Assembly (NCBI GenBank): GCA_030848705.1
Contig: CM061240.1
Location: 126,902,998-126,966,997, forward strand
DNA: 64,000 nt
Reading direction: 5' to 3'
Source of the DNA: Heracleum sosnowskyi
Lineage: Eukaryota; Streptophyta; Magnoliopsida; Apiales; Apiaceae
This document shows positions 1 through 10,298 of this stretch, piece by piece. The translations under genes were made by a program, and so were the position numbers. Below the pieces are notes generated by a model. It had not been told where the DNA came from. It ran no database searches and saw nothing but the letters and a program-made list of their open reading frames with translations. The stretch's first letter is position 1. Every line of letters begins with the position of its first letter.

Positions 1-380
1 TCCCATATCTCTTTGGCAGTTTTGCAGCCAATTACTCTGTTAGACATTACATTATCTAAAGCACTGTGGAGAAGATGTCTAACCTTTGTATCCTTTGCAA
101 TTGATGAGATATCCTCAGGAGTCATATCTTTCTTTTCCTTTGGAACAGTCTTTTGTGCTTGACCATCAACAACAGGGGACAATTTAGTTGGCATATGAGG
201 ACCATCATTAATTCTGTCAAGGTATTCTGGATCTGTAGCCTCCAGAAACATGGTCATCTTAACCTTCCAAATCGGATACTCTACTGGCCTGAGTATTGGA
301 ACCCTGATTGTTTCATATCGACTCACAGAATTGGGCTTAACCTGTTCAGCCTTAGGAGCAGTTTGATTTTCTTCAGACAT
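1..380 (-). CDS. Copia gag polyprotein, N-terminal part (partial)
   Basis: From the ATG at 380 the minus strand is open for about 126 codons to the window edge. The start is MSEENQTAPK. A motif VEYPIWKVKMTMFLEA follows, the typical N-terminal signature of plant Copia gag (UBN2/DUF4219 type), then VRHLLHSALDNVMSNRVIG and KTAKEIWD. Gag forms the virus-like particle that packages the element's RNA. The start lies about 48 bp downstream of the primer-binding site, as expected. There is no stop or frameshift in the visible part, so this may be a fairly young copy; the rest of the polyprotein cannot be judged. Confidence 0.88.
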   Translation of the reverse strand, partial: MSEENQTAPKAEQVKPNSVSRYETIRVPILRPVEYPIWKVKMTMFLEATDPEYLDRINDGPHMPTKLSPVVDGQAQKTVPKEKKDMTPEDISSIAKDTKVRHLLHSALDNVMSNRVIGCKTAKEIW

Positions 381-427
381 GATTAATACCGTGTTTGAAT
401 CGTAAAACTGTATATATTAAACAGCCT

Positions 428-441
428 TGGCTCTGATACCA
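428..441 (-). other. Primer-binding site (tRNA-iMet type)
   Basis: On the minus strand this reads TGGTATCAGAGCCA, the standard complement of the 3' end of plant initiator tRNA-Met used by Copia elements. It lies 2 bp from the LTR end. Confidence 0.9.
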
Positions 442-443
442 AT

Positions 444-991
444 TGTTAGGCCGAATACACAATATAATCAAGTATGTATGAGAATAACAATAATTAAGAA
501 CTCTGTTTATGAATCAATAAACTGTATTTATATTAACAGCTTCTCTCTTTATGATGTTAATGAATCACAAAGAGCTTCTAGGTTACAAGAATAATATATC
601 AATATTCGCGTGTCCCTTCTAGGGATAACCTATCTGTGTTTATATAGTACACAGCTACATACAATCCTTATCTAATTGATATTCCTACAAGTTAGCTATA
701 CAAAACTTATCAATTAAGGATTGCTTCTTATCTTCTATTCCGTTTCCTTAGCTGTATCAATATATTCTGCTTCTTTCCATTTTCAGAATATATTGCTTCT
801 AGAATCTTCAATTCAGCACCGACAGCTAATTCAACTATCACCCTGTCAGACTTTAAATAAACTCTGACCGGCTTCAATTAAACTCTTCACCCTGTCAGAG
901 TTTAACTAAACTCTGACTGGCTTCTGATAAACTCTTGTCAGTACCTGTTGCTTAAACACTGATAAACAAACATTAGCAATTATATCTAACA
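444..991 (-). repeat. 5' LTR of the left-edge Copia element
   Basis: A 548 bp LTR bounded by the 6 bp inverted ends TGTTAG and CTAACA. On its inner side it abuts a tRNA-iMet-type primer-binding site. Within it, short phrases such as ccctgtcagagtttaa and actctgac recur at about 841-930. Confidence 0.85.
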
Positions 992-1726
992 TTTCCAAAC
1001 CCACGAAATTTTAATTTTAACTCACAAACTCCAAATTCTCAATACTAATTTCCACATTCTCAAAATTCTCCATATCAGTTTTCATTTCCTCCATTTTCAA
1101 ATCCACAATTTGAAACTCAACAATCACCTACCAGTTTCCAAAATTCACCAACTTCACAAGTGCCTGCCTTTAATAACACAAATATTATTGATCTAAATGA
1201 AGATTGTGAGGAAAGTGAAGATGTACGTGAAATTACTGGTCAGTGGAAGTGGGTTGAAGATAAACTCTTAATAAGTGCATGGTTGAATGTGTCAATTGAT
1301 CCATGTATTGGTACTGATCAAAAAGCCGAAGCATTTTGGGACCGAATTCAGCAATATTGTGAAGAAAATAATCCCGGTGTCATCAGGAGAGGAGTTGTGG
1401 CTATGAGAAAAAGGTGGCAACGAATAAACGAAGGTCCTGCACGTTTTTGGGACAAAGCGGATCTTGGGAGAATTATGAGAGCATGCATCATAATACATAA
1501 TATGATTGTTGAAGACGAGAGGGACACAAACGCCACTCAATTTGGTCCCCTACCAACTTATGATGATACAACAAATGGTTTATCGCAACCAAATTTAGGT
1601 GAAGAACCTCCAGTCCAGTATGAAATGTATATTCAGAACACTATACAGATGCGTGATAAACGGACACATCGTCAGTTACAAAATGACTTGGTTGAGCATA
1701 TCTCGCAGTTCCATAATAATCGTTAA
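992..1726 (+). pseudogene. Chimeric PIF/Harbinger ORF1-transposase fusion, interrupted by Copia
   Basis: One frame is open from 1049 to the stop at 1724-1726; an in-frame TAA at 1046-1048 breaks it upstream. It begins with a Pro/Ser/Gln/Asn-rich stretch, then a SANT/trihelix-like ORF1 domain (WKWVEDKLLISAWLNVS, GVVAMRKRWQRIN) of the kind seen in NAM-associated ORF1 proteins. At about residue 93 of the segment from 1160 it switches, in frame, to the C-terminal end of a DDE transposase (GPARFWDKADLGRIMRACI, IIHNMIVEDERD; 'plant transposon protein' family). The three catalytic acidic residues lie in the deleted part. It could encode a small DNA-binding fusion but not an active transposase. The N-terminus is cut off by the Copia LTR at 991. 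Confidence 0.75.
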
Positions 1727-2141
1727 TTTTTCGTATCGCAATATTTTAAAATTAATGCTTTCTCGTGTGATGTTTTTAATGTAATATTTTCTCATGTAAT
1801 TTCTTTTATTAATAGTATGATGCATTTTTATTATGTGACGTGTCTTTTATTTTGCCAATATTTTTTTAAAAAAATTAATCGTTTTAGTTTGATTATTATA
1901 ATTTTAATATTATTAAATTAAACTAATTTTAAACATTATTTATAATTATATATTATAATTTTATAAGAAGTATTGTCAAACAAAAAGTAAAATAAAGTTA
2001 AATGGGACCCATTTGTAAGTGGAAATGGGCTTGTACATTGGAGTGAAGTGACCACTTTTTTTGGGAAGGCCACTTGGTGCTTATGTGTCAAAAAAGGAAC
2101 CCCACATGTAAGTGGGTTGGCCTTGACTATTGTGGATGTTC
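992..2141 (+). mobile_element. Internally deleted PIF/Harbinger element (right part)
   Basis: The right end reads ...ttgactattgtggatgttc followed by TAA. The reverse complement of that end (gaacatccacaatagtc) has the look of plant Harbinger TIRs, and TAA is the usual 3 bp target of this superfamily. The left end was displaced by the Copia insertion and lies outside the window. The element carries one chimeric reading frame joining ORF1 to the C-terminus of a transposase. Confidence 0.72.
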
Positions 2142-2144
2142 TAA

Positions 2145-2544
2145 GGGCCTGTTTGGCAACACTCTCTTATGTATTATAAGTTGATAAGAGCTTATGAGGG
2201 ATGTTTGTGTACTCAGCTTAGTTGATAACTTATAACTTATAAATTGATAAGTTGAATGTTAGAAATCACCAACATTTTACTTAACTTATCAATTTATTAT
2301 TTGATTTTTTTATTTTTCTAATATTTTTTATTTTTATATTTGTGTTTTTAAATATTTTTTTATTTAAATTATAATTGTTGAAATCATTGTATTTAAAAAT
2401 TATTTTTTCAATTTTAATTTAGCAAATTCTTCACTAACTTATAAGTAAATTTATCCAAATACCCGTATAACTTATAAAAATTCATCATCACTTATATGAC
2501 ACTTAAGTATAAGTCAACTTTTTTAAGATATCCCAAACACGCAC
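2145..2544. mobile_element. Tourist-type MITE (400 bp) with TAA target duplication
   Basis: Ends are gggcctgtttgg at 2145 and ccaaacacgcac at 2544, an imperfect inverted pair sharing TGTTTGG. TAA flanks both sides (2142-2144 and 2545-2547). The interior is AT-rich with no ORF. The left TAA is also the target triplet at the right end of the Harbinger derivative at 992-2141, so this MITE appears to have inserted into that triplet. Confidence 0.75.
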
Positions 2545-2547
2545 TAA

Positions 2548-3129
2548 CTTCGATTAGTCTTACAAAGCACTAAAATGGGCAGGAAATTATATCGCGATTC
2601 TGCTCTATATGATTCAGAAATTTCTATTTTCTAAGCAGAATACACAAAATATGAACACCAATGAATATCGAATCCAAAATCTTATTGCTCGTCGTCACGC
2701 TTTTCATTGCTGCAGGAAATCGACAGACTTGTTCAAGTGAAGTGGTATAGATAGAATGTGTAGTCATAAATCACAAATACATTTCAAAGTTAGGAGCAAC
2801 CACAACAAACATGGAACTTACAACTATTGTACATTTTTTTGAATTATAAAATTTTGATTTCGATTTCGATTCTGGTTTAACTACTTGGATATTAGTATAA
2901 ATGGAATCAAAAGTTAGATAATCTGTAAATTAATTAGGTAAAAATTATTTTAATTTGTAAAAAACAAATTTTATTACATTTCGATAAGGTATCGTTAATT
3001 TTACAAGTTGCAAAATAATTAATAAATTGTTAAATATCAACATTTCATACTTTAACATGCTTCATTTTTAACCTTCCTTAACCTATCATTCATTTCCTAC
3101 TTAGTTCTTCTAAATACTTTTAAATACTT
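2548..3129. other. AT-rich spacer, nothing recognised
   Basis: No ORF, repeat end or RNA signature could be recognised between the MITE and the Harbinger element. Confidence 0.6.
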
Positions 3130-3460
3130 TTATGGCCTGTTTGGATACCATCATTTCATTTGAAATGATGAATTTGACTCAATTACCTTGTTTGGATATA
3201 TAAAGAATTTGGATTTGCATTTGGGCCAAATTCCAGCTATTTAAAACTAAAGCCCATATACAAGAATTTGAAATAACAATTTTACACATGTCATTTAAAA
3301 TTAAAACACAACCCAGACCTAGACTCTCGAGTACGACTCACTCGCTCCTCTCTCTCTCCTCTCTCTCGTCTCTCTCACACTCGGCGGCGGACTCCATCGC
3401 TCTTTCTCTCTCTCAGGCTTCAATCCCTCTCCATTCTTCAATTTTCATCACTCCATCAAC

Positions 3461-5124
3461 ATGAGGTATGGTGTATATGTATTTATATATACAACATAAT
3501 AGATTTGTATGTTTAATTGATGAAATATCTGATTATTTTCAATTTATTTTGTAGTTCGAAAAGGAAATCAGCTCAGGGTCAGGGTCAGGGGTAAGTATAT
3601 CTGATTATGTATCTGTATTACTTTAACGGTTGCTTTGAATTGAGTTAATATTTGTATTTATGCCTGAACATGCTTCAATTTGTGCATATTTTAGGTTTGT
3701 TAGTTTAATTTGAAATTAATTTGATGATTGTATGTTTTTTACAATCGGAAACACAGAAACTTTCTTGTCTCAAGTGTGTCACAAAAGCGTAAAAAGGATG
3801 ACGATGAGGATATGGAATTTATAGTGTTGGTCGTAGGTTTTATTCAAGTAGTAGTGGCAGCTTGTTATGGTCAAAAATATAGGTTGAAGGAGTTGACATG
3901 GAATGCGTATGATCGTTCTCAAATTAGAGCTACTTTGATGAACACCATGAAAATTGATAGGAGATGTCGTGATGAATTGCGTCTTGATATACCTCGATTT
4001 GAGAAGTTGTGTCACATTTTAGAAACTAAGGGTGGGTTAGTAACTACGAAGCATGTCACCGTAAAAGAAATTGTGGCATTGTTTCTTCACATTCTTGCAC
4101 ATGATTTGAAAAATAGAACTATACAAGCTCTTTTTGCACGTTCTGGAGAGACAGTGAGTAGGCAGTTTCATATAGTACTTGGAGCAATACTCAAGCTCGG
4201 GAAGGATTACATAAGGAAAGTAGACCACGCCACTAGTTATATTGATGATAATCAATGGAAGTGGTTTGAGGTAACCTAAAAACAAAATCAATTTCTAATT
4301 TTGTAGTTAAAATCTTAAGGTATCCATTATTGAACAAGAACTAATATTTAGGGTGCTGTTGGAGCTCTTGATGGGACACATATCAAGATGACCGTCCCTA
4401 TTGAGGATCGACCTCGCTATCGAGATAGGAAAGGGGATATTAGCACTAATGTTCTAGCTACTTGTGATCCAGACTTATGTTTCACATATGTTTTGCCCGG
4501 CTGGGAAGGATCGGCATCAGATCCTCGTGTACTTTGCGATGCTCTTCGTAGACCAAATGGTCTTAAAGTGCCAAAAAGTAAGAATTTATGATCCTTTGAT
4601 TTTGGTTAGGCACTTGTAGTAAACTTAATAATTAAAATGCTTTATTATATGATGCAGATAAATATTTTCTTGTGGATTTGGGCTATACTAATAGTGAAGG
4701 ATTCCTATCTCCTTTTAAAAACACTCGATACCATTTGAATTTGTGGAGAGGGAACACTCCCACAAATTACAAAGAACTTTTTAACTTGAGACACTCTTCC
4801 GCTCGCAATACCATTGAAAGGGCTTTTGGGTTGTTGAAGAAACGTTGGGCTATATTGAGAGATGGTAGCTTCTATCCAAAAAAAATGCAAATAAGGATTA
4901 TTAATGCTTGTTTTATTTTGCATAATTTTTTGAGGGAAGAAAAAATGGAAGAAAGGAACTTTATGCAAGAAGTAGAAAGAGATTTGTTGAGATCGGAAGC
5001 AATTGATGAGGATGATGAGGAAGATGACTACATTTCAACCGCTAGATCAACAAATGAATGGAATGAGTTTAGAGACGATCTTGCCAAGATAATGTTTGAA
5101 GATTTTGTAGCACGAAGGAATTAG
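3461..5124 (+). CDS. PIF/Harbinger DDE transposase (HARBI1-like), five exons
   Basis: Proposed exons are 3461-3465, 3555-3590, 3757-4270, 4352-4577 and 4658-5124, each bounded by GT/AG and joining in phase to give 415 residues without a stop. Exon 1 is only ATGAG, so the start is the least certain part. The N-terminus is basic (MSSKRKSAQ). The DDE_Tnp_4 nuclease has the three acidic positions: Asp in GALDGTHIKM (exon 4), Asp in FLVDLGYTN and Glu in NTIERAFGLLKKRW (exon 5), then INACFILHNFLREE. An acidic tail follows. Family knowledge: HARBI1-type transposases need the element's Myb-like partner to bind DNA and cut at TWA targets. The partner gene lies 250 bp downstream on the same strand. Confidence 0.88.
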
Positions 5125-5371
5125 AGATATATGAGTATTAGTTTATTATCTTATTTTGTTGTTTCCAAGAATGGGATTCCTTGTTTCTGTAACTTATTTT
5201 GTTGTTTCCTTGTATGGGATTAAAACATTATTTTGTGTTTATGAGATTATGTTCTGCTCTTTATGTTATTCTGTGTATCGAGGAGAATATTTTTGCATCA
5301 GTTCAGAAAACAACCTGTAGCAACCTCATATTCTATATTCTGATGAGGAGATTATATTCTATATTTTACAG

Positions 5372-7712
5372 GTGTCGAATACAAGGAAAACAACCTGTAG
5401 CAATAGTTCAGAAAAAGGGCTATTTAACATGGACTACTGATATGGATAACCTGCTGATTTCGACATTGTATGAGCAGATTAATGAAGGTAATAAAGGGGA
5501 CGGAGATTTTAAAGCTCAAGCTCACCAGGCCGTGGTTGATAAGCTGCGGATTGAAATGGGTATATCGGCTACTGTAAATCATGTGAGTAACCGAATTAAG
5601 GTTTGGAAGAAACACTATGCTATGATTACCGAAATTCGGACTTATACTAAGTTCAAGTGGGATGAAGAGAAGAAGATGTTGGTGATACCGATAGAAGATC
5701 TTGCAGAATGGAAAGCTTATTGTGAGGTATTTTATATTTTTATCTTTTAGTTTAGTTGCTTTCTTTGTTCATCTTGCAATTTGCTGCTCTATGTTTGTGT
5801 GTTGTTATATTTTATGTTATTTCTGCTGGTTTTCTGTTATTGTTTCTGCTGGTTTTCTAAGCATATTCAAGTTCACACAGATTTACAGTAGCAAGTACAG
5901 AATATTCAGTACAGAATACTCTTCAGTAGAAATTTACACAAATTGTGCCCTGTGAAAATATTCATGTACAGAACCTATTAACTCTTCTAGAAGTTCATCA
6001 AAAATGAAATCTTCCAGCGCCACACACTTACTTGTGTTTTGTATATTTGTCTGTCTGTTTCTCTCTAGTCTTTGCCTCTATATGCTTGCAGTATATTAGT
6101 CTCTCTTTCTTTATTTTTATCCAGTTAAAGTTAGTACTTACTGCCTTGGCTTTAAGTAATACTGTAATAGTCATGTTTGAATTTTTTGCTGTTGTGATTG
6201 TAAAATTGAAGAGCATTCATTTCCATTGTATTTTGCTCATAAAGGAGTGTAAATTCTTGAAGAGCTAACTATGGTCCATATCATGCTTGCTATTAGAAGA
6301 ACAAGGACAATAATGAAGAATTGAGCTGGCAAACTATAATGAGTTTGGTTGATCTCGTACAATTAATGGATAAGTTGATCCCAATTTGAAACTGGCCAGT
6401 TTTGAAAAAGATCAGTCGCCTGTTATCGAAATTGAAATTGTTTGTTAAAGTGACCAGAAATGTTCTTGTCAATCAGATTGCATAAAAAGATTGCTAATAA
6501 TAATCAGATTTAGATCAGACTTGCCCTTTTGTAGCAATGTTTCTGTAATTTCAGTTTGAGCGTAAAAATATGTTTACTATTTGCTTCAGTTCAGAGTGTA
6601 GATACATAGTACTATAAGATATAATTTTCTACTTGCTAGACAACATGTACATAATTTTCTGGATACCATTAGTTCAATGTTGCCAAAAGAAAAAATTCCA
6701 TGTCTTCCAAGAGCAACATAACAAATATGGTCGGGGTAAAAACTTTGCAAAATGAAAAATTTCCAGGGACTTGTATATCTCTGTTACTTGTATTATCTCA
6801 CCAATATTATTGCAAGTTTAAAAAATGACACTAATCTCAAGCTCCAGATTTGAAGTTTGCTGGTAACTTCATAAAACAAGTACTTGCTATTTTGAGCTTA
6901 GAAGATACCTTCTCTTTTGAGCTTTAAATAGTTGAACTATATCCAGTATATCCAGTATACTAAGATGATGTGTCACTATATCCAGTATAGAAAAACTAGT
7001 ACTCCAATTTGAACTTGCTTTTTACAGAACTTGCTTCTGTAAAGGGAACCAGAATAAAACAATCCCCATAAAAACTAGCAGTTTGAACTATGAAGAAGGA
7101 TAGAACTCCAATTGCAAGTTCTGCTTCTTAGAGAAGTATGGCTAAAATACAAGGGTCCTTAGCTACAGTCTCTTTAACTATTGAACATTTGAACTCTACC
7201 ACAGACCATTTGTAATTACACGTTGTTTCTAAATTACATTTTATGAATTTCTTGGGCAGGGAGTTCCACTTGCTTCTGCATATCAGAACAAGCGCATTCA
7301 ATATTGGGACAATATATGTACGTTATTTGCTTCAGATAGAGCTACAGGTGATGGTGTAGAGCACTTTGAGGAGTCAGCAACCGCAATGGAGCTAGAAAAT
7401 GAAGCAAATAGCACTGCTGAAACCGGTACTGGTGAATCAAATAAAAGGCAGAAGAGAGATCGTCTTGCTGATGCTGTTACTAGTTTCGCTGAGTCGTTTA
7501 AGGAATACATGAATAAAGTAAAAGAGCCTCCAAGACCTACATGCAAAGAAATATATGAAATTGTATCTAATGTTGCTGGTATTACTGATGATGAAGCTAT
7601 GAGGGCTGTTAAAAGATTGGTGAATGGCAAAGTAGATGAATTTGACATGCTTAAAAGTCTACCAGATGATCGGAAAAAGCGCAGCTGGATCTATTTGCTT
7701 ATTAATGATTAG
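5372..7712 (+). CDS. PIF/Harbinger ORF1, Myb/SANT-like DNA-binding protein
   Basis: Two exons are clear: 5372-5726 and 7260-7712, separated by a 1533 bp intron and joined in phase (ending YCE, resuming GVPLASAYQNK). Upstream there must be at least one more small exon holding the start codon; I could not place it. The first exon encodes the Myb/SANT-like domain (GYLTWTTDMDNLLISTLYEQ, then VSNRIKVWKKHYA and KFKWDEEKKMLVIP). The second encodes a Glu/Thr-rich linker, a basic KRQKRDR patch that may be nuclear targeting, and a C-terminal helical part (KEIYEIVSNVAGITDDEAMR). This family binds subterminal repeats and recruits the transposase to the nucleus. No stop or frameshift is seen. Confidence 0.83.
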
Positions 7713-7989
7713 TTTTATTTAAACATGTTTCTAAGTTTGTTTAAAGATTATGTACTTAAAATGCACTCTAATATTGTTTAAAAGATTGTCTAAGATGTTT
7801 TACCAGTGATTTGTAATGGATTTATAAATTGCATTCTCAAATGAAATTCTAGTTATTACCAAACACTCTTGGAATTTGAAATTCTTATACTTACCAAACA
7901 GAATATTTGAATTTGAAATTCCAGAATTCAAATTTAGGAATTGAATTCCAATATTTGAAATGAAATGTGAGTTTCCAAACGCTGTCTTA

Positions 7990-8362
7990 AGAGATTTTTA
8001 ACATATCTATTAACTTTCGAATTTATAATTTGAAGGGAAGACATTGTATTAAAAGAATATACTTTCATTCGCTTAATTTTTAATTTTTTTTATAATACTA
8101 TAATTTTTTAATAACCACTTTAGATAAATTGATTGATTTTGAGAAAAAAAATTCTGAAAGTTGACTAAGAAAATTGAGGTAATGATTTACACTTACAAAT
8201 ATAAATATATGAGATTGTATTTGTAAACTCACACCCAAATGTATAGGAATGATTACCTAAAATATCCATTTTCTAGGACTTTTTGTTCGAAATACCTGGA
8301 GGCGGTAAGGCCTGCCCTTTTTACCCACAGATTACACATATACATGATGTGCATTCCTTTTA
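7990..8362. other. AT-rich spacer, nothing recognised
   Basis: Low-complexity AT-rich DNA between the Harbinger element and the next MITE; no coding or structural feature is supported. Confidence 0.6.
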
Positions 8363-8365
8363 TAA

Positions 8366-8739
8366 TGAGACCGTTTGTCTAAATTTAAAATTATTATTTG
8401 TAACTTAAAGTTGCTTAAAATGATAAGTAAAAAGTGAAAATTTTAAGTTAATATCTGTTTGGATAATTTTATATTATGAGTAACTTATGAGTTATTATAT
8501 TTGTAACAATGAAAATAAATTTGATAAATAATACATTTTAATGATGATATTAACGTTTATCAAATAAAATCACTAACATAAAATAAGTTCTTCAAAAAAT
8601 TATCTTCCACCAACTTCTGTATTTAAGATATTTTTCTAACTTTAAGTCATTTTCTGACTTATTATACACATAAATATTTTTCTGTTTAAAGTCGAAAATT
8701 ATTTTAAGCTCCGGCTTAAAACCGGAGCCAAACACCCTC
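8366..8739. mobile_element. Tourist-type MITE (374 bp) with TAA target duplication
   Basis: The left end tgagaccgtttg and the right end caaacaccctc are imperfect inverted repeats. TAA lies on both sides (8363-8365 and 8740-8742). The interior is AT-rich and non-coding. Near the right end, ccggcttaaaaccgg forms a small hairpin. Confidence 0.72.
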
Positions 8740-8749
8740 TAAATTACTT

Positions 8750-8820
8750 TTGGTGCAGTGGTTGTTCCACAAGTCACACCAAAGAACACCTGGGTTCGAC
8801 TCCCGTAAGAACCATATTTT
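8750..8820 (+). repeat. tRNA-like sequence, probable SINE head
   Basis: An A-box-like tggtgcagtgg (about 8750) and a perfect B-box ggttcgactcc (about 8802) lie about 50 bp apart, as in the pol III promoter of tRNA-derived SINEs. A T-rich tail follows. The cloverleaf is not convincing, so this is not called a functional tRNA. Confidence 0.5.
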
Positions 8821-8855
8821 TTATATTTGTTTTAATAAATACTAAAAATGATACT

Positions 8856-10197
8856 TGTTAGAAATGAGTTAAACTATTTGATAATATAGAGGGGATGAAT
8901 ATATTATCACTTGAAAGATATATGTTTAGGCTTATTTATAAACACCGAGGATTCGACTCAACTTAAACAAGAATGTAATAAGTAAATAATAAGTTTAACT
9001 GTCACAAGAATCTTAGAAGATAACATCAGTCAAAAGAATGAGATTAAAAGTCATCTACAGACTTGAAATAATTCTACATTAGAAGAAATTCATTTATTTG
9101 ATTAAGCCTCAGTGAAGTATTCAAGAAAGTGGATTTATTATAAAGACAAAGATTTCAGGAGTGCGACAACATGTATACAGGTTACAGTGTTTGATTAAAG
9201 GGAATTGAAGGAAAAGAGAATCACAGCTTAAAGTTAAAGATGAAGAACTGTCATTGAAGTTAGTCACTCATGAAACAGACAGTACATCGAGTGTCAATGT
9301 CAGTTAGTGGAAGTTCGTCATTATTTCAAGTGGTTCTCAGAACAATTTCTTCTATCAAGAAATTGGATTTTATTCTCCTTTAATTAACTATATTGTTTAA
9401 TTAATTTAGCTTTCAGAATTAATTTATTTGATAAATTAATTAAGAAGTTAATTAAATTAGAATTAAATCTAATTCTGGAAAGACTAAAATAGAACTGGTA
9501 AGACTATCCTGGATAGTCTTACCGATATTCTTTGTAGTTCTATTTATAGTCTTTCCGAAAGTCTAGCTAGAATATTGGTAGTTTGTCTGATAGTCTTTCC
9601 AAACAAATGCATAGTCTTTCTAGTACAAATGATAGTCTTTCCAATAGTATTTCCAAGTTTTTTGGATAGTCTTTTTGGAAAGTCAATTATAGTGTACTGA
9701 TACACTTAAAAGGAAAGACAAGGTAGTTAGCACAAAAAAATAGAATTCAAGACAGAAAGCTCCTAAACATTCCACATTTCTTCTGCCTTCAATTCAACCA
9801 ACTACCGGAGCAAACTTTTGACAGTGAAATTAATTCTAGCACTTATTGTGATATTCAAGCTACTAGAATTACTTTACTTATATTGTTTTGACAATCTAGC
9901 GAAACTTTATCCCTAGAAATTATATCGAACTACTTTTTAGTATTCGACCCTTTTATTACAAAAATAGATAAATTCATGTCGAATTTTATTCTAGATTTGT
10001 TTTATCAAGAATCTTGTAATTTGTACTCAATTTGTAACACCCTTCAAGTTTAATATAAGTTATATTTAACTTGAATCTTGTTTCATTTAATTCCGCGATA
10101 ATTTGTTATTGAATTGTTAAATCATGAACAATACAAATTCAACAAAACGGTACAATTTGTATTCATCCCCCTTCTACAAACATATCAAGACCTAACA
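8856..10197 (+). repeat. 5' LTR of the SIRE-like Copia element (1342 bp)
   Basis: Bounded by TGTTAG and CTAACA, directly followed by the primer-binding site. It contains a perfect 13 bp inverted repeat (ggtaagactatcc, 1 bp spacer, ggatagtcttacc; 9497-9523) and several further AGTCTTTCC words at 9540-9690. Confidence 0.82.
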
Positions 10198-10198
10198 A

Positions 10199-10212
10199 TT
10201 GGCATCAGAGCC
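10199..10212 (+). other. Primer-binding site (tRNA-iMet type)
   Basis: TTGGCATCAGAGCC directly after the LTR, one substitution away from the usual TGGTATCAGAGCC of Copia elements. Confidence 0.85.
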
Positions 10213-10298
10213 TTTTGATTGATACACTAATCAAAGATCCAATTTTTGTGATTTTTTCAAGAACATTCATATTTTTATTCTTCTAAAAAAATCTCAAG

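Larger units (their letters stand above)
1..991 (-). mobile_element. Ty1-copia retrotransposon, 5' end (runs off the left edge)
   Basis: Read on the minus strand this is 5' LTR (991 to 444), primer-binding site, short leader, then the start of gag running off the window. The LTR has TGTTAG...CTAACA ends. The element sits inside the ORF1 of a PIF/Harbinger element, because that reading frame begins directly at 992. The five bases next to the LTR (992-996, tttcc) should be repeated beyond the other LTR, which is outside the window. Confidence 0.88.
3133..7986 (+). mobile_element. Full-length PIF/Harbinger DNA transposon, possibly autonomous
   Basis: TTA flanks both ends (3130-3132 and 7987-7989). 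The termini are imperfect inverted repeats: both carry GTTTGGA followed by a catttcattt block when read inward. At 4.85 kb the length is normal for an autonomous member. Both genes expected of this superfamily are present on the plus strand, transposase first (3461-5124) and the Myb/SANT-like ORF1 second (5372-7712). The right subterminal region (7840-7986) repeats gaatttgaaattc-like words. A CT-rich leader (about 3330-3440) precedes the transposase start. Neither gene shows a stop or frameshift once introns are removed. Confidence 0.85.

Noticed and set aside
6032..6268. Hydrophobic ORF in the Harbinger ORF1 intron
   Set aside because: It lies inside the 1.5 kb intron, has a T-rich composition, and a comparable ORF exists on the other strand.
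8750..8820. Functional tRNA gene
   Set aside because: A and B boxes are present but the acceptor and anticodon stems do not form convincingly; treated as SINE-like.
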